A DNA stretch of 34,415 nucleotides from an uncultured Clostridia bacterium (GTDB lineage: Bacteria > Bacillota > Clostridia > Christensenellales > CAG-1252). The position numbers and the translations under genes are program-made. The stretch spans positions 1 through 34,415 of the forward strand of contig CAMOUZ010000002.1 in NCBI GenBank assembly GCA_946626795.1. The letters are read 5' to 3'. Under the pieces are notes generated by a model. That model did not search any database and had not been told where the DNA came from. It worked only from the letters and a program-made list of their open reading frames with translations. Of the stretch, positions 1 to 7,416 are shown in pieces; positions within the stretch are counted from its first letter, which is position 1, and each line of letters starts with the position of its first letter.

Positions 1-1840
1 GGCGGGGGAGGAAGACCTCTCCTTTCTCGAATTTCACGCCGATCTCGTCGAGGGCGGGAATGAAATCCTCGTTGATGACGTCCAAGGGTTCGCGCGTCTT
101 TAAGGCTTCGCGCACGGCTTCTTCGATGCCGCCCACCACGCCGCAGAAGATCATGCCGCGGATCCCTTCCGCACCTTCTTTGTCAAAAGTGAAATAAGCG
201 GATGTATCGAGAGAAATGAGCTTTCCTTGCAGCACTTCGGCGTATTCCGCCACGAGGGGATTCAGAATGGGGGCGGAGAGCCCCGCCTGAATACATTGCC
301 CGAGGAAGGCGGCGTTGATTTTGAGTCTGTCCGGCATGCCGAAGCTCACGTTGCTGACGCCGAGCACGGTCTTTACGCCGAGCTCTTTCGTCACCTTTTC
401 CACGGCGAGGGCGGTCTCTTTCGCCTGCGTTTCGTCCGTGGCGATGGTCAGCACCAGGCAGTCGATGATGATGTCGCTTTTCTTGATCCCGCGCGCGGTA
501 AGCTCCGCGACGAGCTTCTCCGCGAAGGCGTATCTTTCCTCGTGCGTCTTGGGCATCGTGTCGCCGAGGCAGAGCCCCACAAGGGTTGCGCCGTATTTTT
601 TCGCGATGGGCACGATGGCATCGAGACTCTCTTTTTTGAGGTTTACGGAATTGATGATGGGCTTGCCTGCGTAAATGCGGCAGGCTCTCTCCAAAGCCTC
701 TTTGGAGGAGGAATCCAATTGGAGAGGAAGAGAGACTGTTCCTTGAAGCTCCTTGATCACGGCGACGAGGGTCTTCGCTTCGTCCAGCTCGGGCAGTCCC
801 ACGTTCACGTCGAGGATGTCCGCGCCCGCGCGCTCTTGGTCAATGGCTTCTTTGAGGATATAGTCGATGTCGCCTTCGAGAAGGGCGGCTTTGAGCTTCT
901 TTTTGCCCGTGGGGTTCAGCCTCTCGCCGATGACCTTCACGCCTTCGCCGAGGAAGACGGTCTTGGTGGCGGAAGTGGCGGCGGTGTAAGAAGGAAGGGC
1001 GCGCGAAACGGGCTCTTTCTTTTCCAGCATCTTGCGCAAGAAGGCGATATGCTCCGGCGTCGTGCCGCAACAGCCGCCGAGCACGGTGACTCCCGCCTCC
1101 GCGATCTTTTCCATCGCCGCGGAGAAAAGCTCCGGCGTGTCTTCGTAATAGGTTTTTCCGTCTTTTACCTTCGGTAAGCCCGCATTGGGCTGGACGATGA
1201 CGGGGCAGGGCGCATAGGCGCAGATCTTCTTCACGAGGGGGAGCATATCCGCCGCGCCGAGGGAACAATTCACGCCCACGGCGTCCGCGCCGAGCGAAGA
1301 GAGGGTGATGGTGGCGGTCACGGGATCCGTGCCGAGGAAGGTCCTGCCGTCCTCCATATAAGTCATCGTGACATAGACGGGGAGGCTCGTATTCTCTTTC
1401 GCCGCGAGGAGAGCGCATTTTGCCTCCAAGAGGTCGCTCATCGTCTCGATGAGGATGATGTCCGCGCCCGCTTCCGCGCCCCAAGTGACGATGTTTTTAT
1501 AATTCTCGTAAGCGACGTCGAAAGAGAGGGTGCCGTTCGGTTCGAGCAAGGCGCCGTGCGCGCTGACGTCCAGCGCCACTTTTTCCGCGCCCGATTCCTT
1601 GGCGAGGCGCACGCCCGCCTTGATCACGGCTTCCACATCCACGTTTTTCATCTTGAAAGGATTCGCGCCGAAAGTATTTGCCGTGATGACCTCCGCGCCC
1701 GCTTCCACATAGGCGCGATGAATGTCCCGTACGATGTCGGGATGGGTGAGATTATAAGTCTCGGGGAAAGCGCCCGCTTTGAGCCCGCGCGCTTGGAGCA
1801 TCGTGCCCATCGCGCCGTCGAAGATCGTGAAACCTCTCAT
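1..1840 (-). CDS. metH: Cobalamin-dependent methionine synthase, N-terminal part (3' end outside window)
   Basis: Transfers a methyl group from methyl-tetrahydrofolate to homocysteine through cobalamin, in the cytoplasm. About 613 codons are visible. Residues 1-290 are the homocysteine methyltransferase domain: the start MRGFTIFDGAMGT is typical, and the zinc cysteines appear in GVNCS (near residue 190) and GGCCGTTP (near 255). Residues 300-570 are the pterin-binding domain, with IGERLNPTGKK near 305 and GLSAPILNP later. KGEVFLPP near 607 is the beginning of the cobalamin cap domain, so the B12-binding part lies beyond the left edge. The ATG at 1840 directly abuts the TGA of the upstream reactivation-domain gene, which implies translational coupling. 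The reactivation domain is a separate gene, so this protein is probably shorter than E. coli MetH. Confidence 0.95.
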   Translation of the reverse strand, partial: MRGFTIFDGAMGTMLQARGLKAGAFPETYNLTHPDIVRDIHRAYVEAGAEVITANTFGANPFKMKNVDVEAVIKAGVRLAKESGAEKVALDVSAHGALLEPNGTLSFDVAYENYKNIVTWGAEAGADIILIETMSDLLEAKCALLAAKENTSLPVYVTMTYMEDGRTFLGTDPVTATITLSSLGADAVGVNCSLGAADMLPLVKKICAYAPCPVIVQPNAGLPKVKDGKTYYEDTPELFSAAMEKIAEAGVTVLGGCCGTTPEHIAFLRKMLEKKEPVSRALPSYTAATSATKTVFLGEGVKVIGERLNPTGKKKLKAALLEGDIDYILKEAIDQERAGADILDVNVGLPELDEAKTLVAVIKELQGTVSLPLQLDSSSKEALERACRIYAGKPIINSVNLKKESLDAIVPIAKKYGATLVGLCLGDTMPKTHEERYAFAEKLVAELTARGIKKSDIIIDCLVLTIATDETQAKETALAVEKVTKELGVKTVLGVSNVSFGMPDRLKINAAFLGQCIQAGLSAPILNPLVAEYAEVLQGKLISLDTSAYFTFDKEGAEGIRGMIFCGVVGGIEEAVREALKTREPLDVINEDFIPALDEIGVKFEKGEVFLPR

Positions 1841-2440
1841 TCAGTCTTGCACCTCGTTCTCTATTCTCTCCGCGCCGCATACGCCGATCATGCTTTTCCC
1901 GGGGAGGAGGAGACCCTTCTCCGTCACGGTGAGCCCGATCTTTTTCTCCGCGGAGAGCGCAAGCGCGATCTCGCCGTTCGTCAGGAGAGGCAGGTCGCCG
2001 TATCCGGGACAGAAACGGAAAGTCGTCTTATATCCTTTTTCATCCAGCTTTCCGCTCTCTTCGGCGAGCATCTCGTCCGCGATGCGCTCCGCATAGACGG
2101 AGGCGATGGCGTTCAAGGCGACGGCGTCCGAAGGACGAGATAGGGAGAGTTCTTTGATCTTCTGATCCACGGCGATGCCGAGGGTGAAGGCGGAGAGAAG
2201 GGCGTATTCCGCCTTTTCGAGATGGCGGCGAATGCTTTCGCCCACCAAGGGGAAAGCATAACCTTCCAGTTTCACTTCGGGGGAATGTTCTTTTATTTTC
2301 AGAAGGGAATAGACCGCTCTCGGGCGGAAAACCGAAGCGTACGTGCGATACACTCTTTCGAGCAGAAGGGTGGCGTCCGCGTCCTCCTTCTTCGCGCCGA
2401 GAAGACGAAGCGCGTCTTTCAAAAGACGGGTCTCGTCCAT
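1841..2440 (-). CDS. MetH reactivation-domain protein (stand-alone, 199 aa)
   Basis: This resembles the C-terminal activation domain of MetH, which binds S-adenosylmethionine and re-methylates oxidised cobalamin, but here it is a free-standing protein. The diagnostic motif is RFCPGYGDLPL near residue 142, equivalent to the RxSPGYG motif of the family; LLLPGKSMIGVCG near residue 176 matches the second conserved block. The N-terminal 100 residues are helical and hold the GIAVDQKI segment common in Firmicutes homologues. Its ATG overlaps the metF stop codon by one base (TAATG) and its TGA abuts the metH start. It is therefore the middle gene of a tightly coupled operon and should act on the MetH encoded next to it. 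Confidence 0.88.
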   Translation of the reverse strand: MDETRLLKDALRLLGAKKEDADATLLLERVYRTYASVFRPRAVYSLLKIKEHSPEVKLEGYAFPLVGESIRRHLEKAEYALLSAFTLGIAVDQKIKELSLSRPSDAVALNAIASVYAERIADEMLAEESGKLDEKGYKTTFRFCPGYGDLPLLTNGEIALALSAEKKIGLTVTEKGLLLPGKSMIGVCGAERIENEVQD

Positions 2441-3303
2441 TATTTCAGATATCCTTTCGCGCGAAGCCTCTCCACGAGTCCTTTCGCCGCGTCGGGGCGG
2501 TTCATCGTGTAAAAATGGATGTCGTCCACGCCGCTGTCGTAGAGCTCCGCGATCTGCGTCGCCGCATAATCCAGACCCGCTTGGAGGAGACCTTCTTTGT
2601 CCTCGTCATAGCGATTCAGGATGCGGATGATCGCGCCGGGGAGGGAGACTGCGCACATATAGATCATGCGGTTCACCTGCGTTTTGCTCATGATGGGCAT
2701 AATGCCCGCCGAGAGGAGGGAATCCACCCCCGCTTTCTTGATGCGGGAGAAGAAATCGAAGAAATAACGATTTTCAAAGCAGAGCTGGGAGACGAAATAG
2801 CTTACGCCCATATCTTGCTTCATCTTCATAAAGCGGATATCGTCGTCGAGGGACGTGCAGGTGGCGTGCCCTTCGGGATAACAGCTCGCGCCCACGGTGA
2901 AGCCGCGCTCCACGAGGGAGGGGATGATGTCCGTCGCGTGGGCGAAATAACGGAGGTCATGGCCTTCGATCTTGTCGCCGCGAAGGGCGAGGACGTTCTC
3001 GATCCCCTTTTCCGCGAAAGATTCTATGGTGGCGGAGACCTCTTCGGGGGTGTTATTGATGACGGTGATATGTGAGACGGAGGGAAGGGAGAATTCCTTC
3101 TCGGTCATCTCGGCGATCTCCGCGGTGAGGGCACTGTTTTTCGAGCCGCCCGCGCTGTACGTCACGCTGAGATAAGAAGGAGCGAGGGGCGCGAGCTCAC
3201 CGAGCAACGTGCGCACGGCGTTCGCGTCGAAATCCCCTTTCGGCGGAAAGATCTCGAAAGAAAGTGTTCCTTTCCCTTTACGAAGAACGTCCGTTATCCT
3301 CAT
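2440..3303 (-). CDS. metF: Methylenetetrahydrofolate reductase
   Basis: Reduces 5,10-methylene-THF to 5-methyl-THF, the methyl donor used by the MetH encoded downstream. The 287-aa length is normal for bacterial MetF. Visible motifs include SFEIFPPK (15-22, Glu17 being the expected catalytic acid), VTYSAGGS, NVLALRGD, YPEGH, SQLCFEN, GIMPI and the C-terminal IHFYTMNR. These cover the FAD-binding TIM barrel from end to end with no gap. The start at 3303 has a GGAGGG ribosome binding site on the minus strand (about 3309-3314) and a promoter at 3336-3365. It is the first gene of the metF/reactivation/metH operon. No T-box or SAM riboswitch fits in the 130-base upstream gap. Confidence 0.96.
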   Translation of the reverse strand: MRITDVLRKGKGTLSFEIFPPKGDFDANAVRTLLGELAPLAPSYLSVTYSAGGSKNSALTAEIAEMTEKEFSLPSVSHITVINNTPEEVSATIESFAEKGIENVLALRGDKIEGHDLRYFAHATDIIPSLVERGFTVGASCYPEGHATCTSLDDDIRFMKMKQDMGVSYFVSQLCFENRYFFDFFSRIKKAGVDSLLSAGIMPIMSKTQVNRMIYMCAVSLPGAIIRILNRYDEDKEGLLQAGLDYAATQIAELYDSGVDDIHFYTMNRPDAAKGLVERLRAKGYLK

Positions 3304-3335
3304 AATACCCTCCGGAAATGCATTGTAATATCTAA

Positions 3336-3365
3336 ATTATAGGCATAACCGCCAAGGAAAGTCAA
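3336..3365 (-). promoter_or_regulatory. Sigma-A-type promoter of the metF operon
   Basis: Read on the minus strand: TTGACT (3365-3360), an 18-base spacer, then TATAAT (3341-3336). It lies about 30 bases upstream of the metF start, so the leader is very short. Confidence 0.7.
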
Positions 3366-3396
3366 TATTTTCCTACACGGGCGTGGAAGGAATCTC

Positions 3397-3424
3397 TTGC
3401 AAATGAAGTAAAATATGCTATAAT
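3397..3424 (+). promoter_or_regulatory. Sigma-A-type promoter with extended -10
   Basis: TTGCAA (3397-3402), a 16-base spacer, then TGC-TATAAT (the -10 at 3419-3424). It drives the acidic membrane protein gene and probably tmk and the FAD oxidoreductase. It is divergent from the metF promoter. Confidence 0.72.
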
Positions 3425-3463
3425 GTAAAATATGTGGGAGTTTTTACCCTATGTGAGGTCATT

Positions 3464-4915
3464 ATGGAAGAGAATGATGTAATGAGAGAAGATTTCGCGG
3501 AAAAGCCGACGGAAGAAACGTCCGAAGAAAGGAAGGAAGAGACACTCCCCACGGTGGAAACGTCGGAAGAAGAGGCTTCCATTGAGCCGATTTCGGAGGA
3601 GACGGTTGCCCCCGATGCTTCGGATGAGGACTATGCGGACGCGGAGGCAGCGGACATCTCATACGTGCCCGCGGAAGCGGCTGTGACCATGACCGCCGAG
3701 GCGCAAGAGGAGGAGGCGGAAGAAGCTCCCGAAGAAGAGCCCGACGAGGAACCTAAGGAAGACGCCCCCGAAGAGACCTTTGAAGAGACCCCCGCCGAAG
3801 AGGCGGAAGCCCTTCCCGCGGAAACCCCCGCGGAAGAAGAGATCGCCGCGGAAGCTCCCGTCGAAGAAGAGGACGCGCAAGAGGAGGCGATCGAGCCTTC
3901 TTATGAAGAGATCGCGGAAGAGGCTCCCGTAGCTCAGGCGGAAGAGGAAAAATCCGAAGAATCGGACGAGCCCGCCGAGGAAGAGGAAGAAATGCAGGCG
4001 GGAGAGGCGTCCCTTGCGGCGGAAGAGCCCGAGGAAGACGTCATCGCGGAGCCTGTTTTTGAAGAGCCTGTCACGGAAGAGAGCGCTTTGAAGGAAGAGG
4101 ATTTCATCGAGGACTCTGCGGACGCCGCCGAAGAGATCTTGCCCGCTGCGGCGGAAGAGGCGGAAGCTCCCGTTGTTCTGCCCGTTGCGGTGAGTGCGGA
4201 AGCGCCTGCGGAGAAGAAGGCGGAGCCCGAGAAAAAGCCCGAGGAGAAGAGAACGGATTATACCTGGCAGGAGCACAAACTCCGCAGAAAGTACAAGATG
4301 GATCACGATCCTTTGTTTTGCGCGAACGATGTGATCCCCGGCTTCATCATCGCGCGCGGCGAAAAGGTCATCCGCACGTATAATTGCCTTGCTTCGGACA
4401 GCGGAGACGGCACGGTTTGTTTGACGAATAAGAGGCTTCTCGTGAATGCGGGAGAGCGTTCCGAGGTGGCGGTCGAGCAGATCTCGGGGATCAAATTCAG
4501 CAGATACACCCATTTTTATTTTTTGAGATGTTTCTTTGCGTTGCTTTTCACGGCGATCGCGGTTGCCGCGGTCTTGCTCCCGCATCTGAATAAGCTCCCT
4601 TTCGCCATCCCGAATATCACGGGCGAGGCGCGGAAGACCTGGGCGGTCATCCTCTGTTACGTGGGCGGCGGCATCGGCGCGCTTATCGCCTTGCCGATCT
4701 GGCTGCATGTCGTCAAGAAGACTTTTTATTTCTTCATTTATGCCCATCAAGACACCCCGTTCGTGCAATGCAAGAGTGCGTCTTATATCAAGAGCGAAGC
4801 AAGGGGAAAGGTCGCAAGCTGTATGGTGGCGAAAGCGGGCAAAGAGAGCGAGAAAGCCGCTCGTGAGCTCGGCGCGCTTCTCATCGAGATCAAAGAAGGT
4901 AGGTTCGACGACTGA
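3464..4915 (+). CDS. Acidic-tailed membrane protein with a PH-like domain (unnamed, about 483 aa)
   Basis: I do not recognise a named gene. From the ATG at 3464, roughly the first 260 residues are a low-complexity Glu/Ala/Pro tail predicted to be disordered. A compact region follows (GEKVIRTYNC, then VCLTNKRLLV, then VEQISGIKFSRYT), which looks like the first half of a bacterial PH-like domain of the kind found in small membrane proteins. Two hydrophobic stretches follow, near 4513-4585 and 4639-4716, then a short C-terminal basic and helical tail. I chose this start because GAGG lies 7-10 bases before it; a GTG at 3434 in the same frame has no good site. Its TGA overlaps the tmk ATG (TGATG), so the two are coupled. 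Confidence 0.75.
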   Translation: MEENDVMREDFAEKPTEETSEERKEETLPTVETSEEEASIEPISEETVAPDASDEDYADAEAADISYVPAEAAVTMTAEAQEEEAEEAPEEEPDEEPKEDAPEETFEETPAEEAEALPAETPAEEEIAAEAPVEEEDAQEEAIEPSYEEIAEEAPVAQAEEEKSEESDEPAEEEEEMQAGEASLAAEEPEEDVIAEPVFEEPVTEESALKEEDFIEDSADAAEEILPAAAEEAEAPVVLPVAVSAEAPAEKKAEPEKKPEEKRTDYTWQEHKLRRKYKMDHDPLFCANDVIPGFIIARGEKVIRTYNCLASDSGDGTVCLTNKRLLVNAGERSEVAVEQISGIKFSRYTHFYFLRCFFALLFTAIAVAAVLLPHLNKLPFAIPNITGEARKTWAVILCYVGGGIGALIALPIWLHVVKKTFYFFIYAHQDTPFVQCKSASYIKSEARGKVASCMVAKAGKESEKAARELGALLIEIKEGRFDD

Positions 4916-5532
4916 TGGAAAGAGGCAAATTTATTGTTTTCGAGGGGATCGACGGCAGCGGAAAGAGCACGCACGCTCGTCTCTTGAAAGAGCGGCTTGA
5001 AAAAGAGGGTAAACGTGTTTTCCTGACCTTGGAACCCACGGAGGGCGAGGCGGGGAGGCTCTTGCGCCGCTGTCTGACGGGAGAGATCGATCTTCCCGAG
5101 GAGGCAATCGCGGGGCTCTTTATGACGGATCGTCTCGATCATATCAAGAATCCTTCGAGCGGCATCATTTCCCATCTCGAACACGGAGAGGTCGTGATCT
5201 CGGATCGTTATTATTTCTCCTCCTTTGCGTATAACAGCATGTATGCGCCGATGGAATGGGTGATCGCCATCAATTCCCTTGCGCGCGAGCTTTTGAAGCC
5301 CGATCTCACTGTCTTCCTCGATCTCGCTCCCGAGCGTTTCGACGACCGCATTCGGGCGAGAGGGCAGAAGGAGCGTTATGAAAAGATCGAGCTCCTCGCG
5401 AAAGTGAGAGAGAACTATATGAAAGCCTTTTCTCTTCTTCCCGATGAAAAAGTGGCGATCGTGGATAATGACGGCGGGCTGGAAGATGCGGCGGAAAATG
5501 TCTATGCCGCCGTCCGCAAGATCCTCGGGTAA
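4915..5532 (+). CDS. tmk: Thymidylate kinase
   Basis: Phosphorylates dTMP to dTDP for DNA synthesis. The 205-aa length is typical. The Walker A loop GIDGSGKST is at residues 11-19. LTLEPTEGEAG near 37-47 is the substrate-loop region, in the EPT variant rather than EPGGT. SDRYYFSSFAY at 96-106 contains the DRY motif, and RARGQKERYE near 147 is the lid. It overlaps the stop codon of the upstream membrane protein by one base and ends 6 bases before the oxidoreductase, so the three genes form one transcript. No sign of truncation. Confidence 0.95.
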   Translation: MERGKFIVFEGIDGSGKSTHARLLKERLEKEGKRVFLTLEPTEGEAGRLLRRCLTGEIDLPEEAIAGLFMTDRLDHIKNPSSGIISHLEHGEVVISDRYYFSSFAYNSMYAPMEWVIAINSLARELLKPDLTVFLDLAPERFDDRIRARGQKERYEKIELLAKVRENYMKAFSLLPDEKVAIVDNDGGLEDAAENVYAAVRKILG

Positions 5533-5538
5533 TTCACT

Positions 5539-7065
5539 ATGGAACTGCACGATATCGTCCTTCCCCTCGGCAGCACAAGGGAAGATGTCAAGCGTATCGC
5601 GGCGAAGAAAGCGCACCTCGAATTCTCGAAGGTGCGCACTTTTCGTATACTGCGCGAGTCCCTTGACGCAAGGAGAAAAGGAGATATTCGCAAGGTGTAT
5701 TCTGTCGAAATCGACGAAGCGCTCCTCGAAAAGAAGGGCTTGGAGATCCCCGAAGTCGGCGAGCGGGCTTTCCGCCCCATTGTGGTGGGATTCGGCCCCG
5801 CGGGGATCTTCGCCGCATACGTGATGGCGAAGGCGGGTCTCCGCCCCATCGTGCTCGAACGCGGTCTGCCCATCGAAGAGCGGGCAAAAGGGGTCTCTGC
5901 GCTTTGGGAGAAGGGGGTGCTCTCGTTCCAAGCGAACGCCGCCTTCGGCGAAGGCGGGGCGGGCGCTTTCTCGGACGGGAAATTGAATAGCGGCATCAAG
6001 GATAAAGAGTTCGTCTCTTTCGTCCTTTCCACCTTCGTGGAATGCGGCGCGCCCGAGGAGATCGCTTACGTGAATAAGCCGCATATCGGCACGGACAGAC
6101 TGCGCGGCGTAGTGCGCGCGCTTCGGGAGAGGATCCTCTCGCTCGGCGGGGAAGTGATCTTTTCCTCCGAAGTGACGGACATCGAGGAGAAGGGCGGCGC
6201 GCTCCGCGTGAAGGCGAAAGAGACCTATGAGACCGATCGTTTGGTGCTCGCCGTCGGACACAGCGCGCGCGACACTTATCAAATGCTGCTTTCCCGCGGT
6301 TTTTTGATGGAGAGCAAGCCTTTCGCCGTAGGCGTCCGCATCGAACACCTGCAAGAGGAAATTGATTTCGCGATGTACGGCGTGCGCTCCGATCCCCGCC
6401 TTCCCGCGGCGGATTATAAGCTCGTGGAGCACACCAAGGCGGGCGGCGTGTATAGTTTCTGCATGTGTCCCGGCGGGTACGTCGTCTGCGCTTCGAGCGA
6501 GGAGGGCGGCGTCGTCACGAACGGAATGAGTTATCACGCTCGCGACGGAAAGAATGCGAATGCCGCGCTCCTCGTGGGCGTGGACGAAAAGGATTACGGC
6601 GAAGGCGTTTTGGCGGGCGTGGCGTATCAAAAGTCCCTTGAAAAGGCGGCTTATACAGCGGGCGGAGGCGCGTATCGCGCGCCCTGTCAGCGCGTGGGAG
6701 ATTTCCTCCGCGGAAGAAAAGGTTCTCTCTCGGGAGAGGTGGAACCCACGTATCTTCCCGGGGTCACCCCCGCAGATCTCGGCGCGATCCTTTCGTCTCG
6801 CGTGACGGAAGCCTTGAAACTCGGCGTCACCGCTTTTGAAAAGAAGATAAGGGGCTTTGCGAAAGAGGACGCTCTTCTCACGGGCGTGGAAACGCGCTCT
6901 TCTTCTCCCGTTCGCGTTTTGCGCGGGAAAGATATGCGGAGCATATCGCACCCCGAGGTCTATCCCTGCGGGGAGGGCTGCGGCTATGCGGGCGGGATCA
7001 TGAGCGCCGCCGTGGACGGGGTGAAAGTAGCCCTTGCCATCATAAAAGAAAGCGGCAACGTATAG
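5539..7065 (+). CDS. FAD-dependent dehydrogenase, COG2509-type
   Basis: A 508-aa flavoprotein of a widespread but poorly characterised family; the substrate is unknown. Residues 1-70 form a small N-terminal domain (KRIAAKKAHLEF region). The dinucleotide-binding fold starts at about residue 78 with PIVVGFGPAGIFAA (GxGPAG). FGEGGAGAFSDGKLNSG near 136 and the closing segment YPCGEGCGYAGGIMSAAVDG are hallmarks of this family, the latter contacting FAD. There is no membrane segment, so it is cytoplasmic. It begins 6 bases after tmk without a strong ribosome binding site, which suggests translation by coupling. A link to thymidylate or one-carbon metabolism is only suggested by the neighbours. Confidence 0.85.
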   Translation: MELHDIVLPLGSTREDVKRIAAKKAHLEFSKVRTFRILRESLDARRKGDIRKVYSVEIDEALLEKKGLEIPEVGERAFRPIVVGFGPAGIFAAYVMAKAGLRPIVLERGLPIEERAKGVSALWEKGVLSFQANAAFGEGGAGAFSDGKLNSGIKDKEFVSFVLSTFVECGAPEEIAYVNKPHIGTDRLRGVVRALRERILSLGGEVIFSSEVTDIEEKGGALRVKAKETYETDRLVLAVGHSARDTYQMLLSRGFLMESKPFAVGVRIEHLQEEIDFAMYGVRSDPRLPAADYKLVEHTKAGGVYSFCMCPGGYVVCASSEEGGVVTNGMSYHARDGKNANAALLVGVDEKDYGEGVLAGVAYQKSLEKAAYTAGGGAYRAPCQRVGDFLRGRKGSLSGEVEPTYLPGVTPADLGAILSSRVTEALKLGVTAFEKKIRGFAKEDALLTGVETRSSSPVRVLRGKDMRSISHPEVYPCGEGCGYAGGIMSAAVDGVKVALAIIKESGNV

Positions 7066-7416
7066 CGGCATATATGCTTCGCAGATTGTTTCATCAAAGG
7101 GCAGTGACATGCGCCAAGTATACGCCCTCCTTTTTTGGATTATCGGTCTCTGAATGACTCTCCGCGCCTACACTCCAAAATATCTTATTGATATTCGGTC
7201 CTTCAATGACGCGTCTCCGCTGCCGCTTGTTTTGTTTGAACGCAGGAAATCATTATACGGTCGTAGGGAGTTATCATATGCCGTAGGCATTAACACGTAT
7301 TCTTGTCATCTATTATTGTTATTGACAGAAATATCTTTTTTGTGTTATATTGATACTCTAAGATACTTCTATTATGCCGCGTGAGCGCGCTATGGTTTTA
7401 TGCTTTTGGAGGAAAT
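7066..7416 (+). other. Intergenic region: possible weak terminator, promoter, no convincing gene
   Basis: AGGGC (7098-7102) and GCCCT (7124-7128) could form a weak hairpin followed by a six-T run at 7131-7136, a possible terminator for the upstream operon. A 76-codon open frame at 7154-7384 has no ribosome binding site and an unremarkable composition, so I do not call it a gene. A good promoter occupies 7322-7351. Confidence 0.4.
7322..7351 (+). promoter_or_regulatory. Promoter of the surface repeat protein gene
   Basis: TTGACA (7322-7327), a 17-18 base spacer, then TTATAT/TATATT (7345-7351). It lies about 65 bases before the start codon at 7417. Confidence 0.65.

Noticed and set aside
3464..4250. 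GAA/GAG-rich stretches looking like a tandem repeat or CRISPR-like array
   Set aside because: There are no fixed-length direct repeats or spacers; the pattern comes from Glu-rich coding sequence.
3659..4768. Antisense frame rich in Arg/Leu/Phe/Gly
   Set aside because: It is the complement of the acidic Glu codons of the plus-strand protein and is not a real low-complexity gene.
4783..7110. A very long minus-strand open frame (775 codons) opposite tmk and the FAD oxidoreductase
   Set aside because: It is antisense to two well-identified genes, shows no family motifs and arises from the codon bias of the plus strand.
7154..7384. Possible 76-aa gene before the surface protein
   Set aside because: No ribosome binding site, no conserved motif, and the promoter of the next gene lies inside it.
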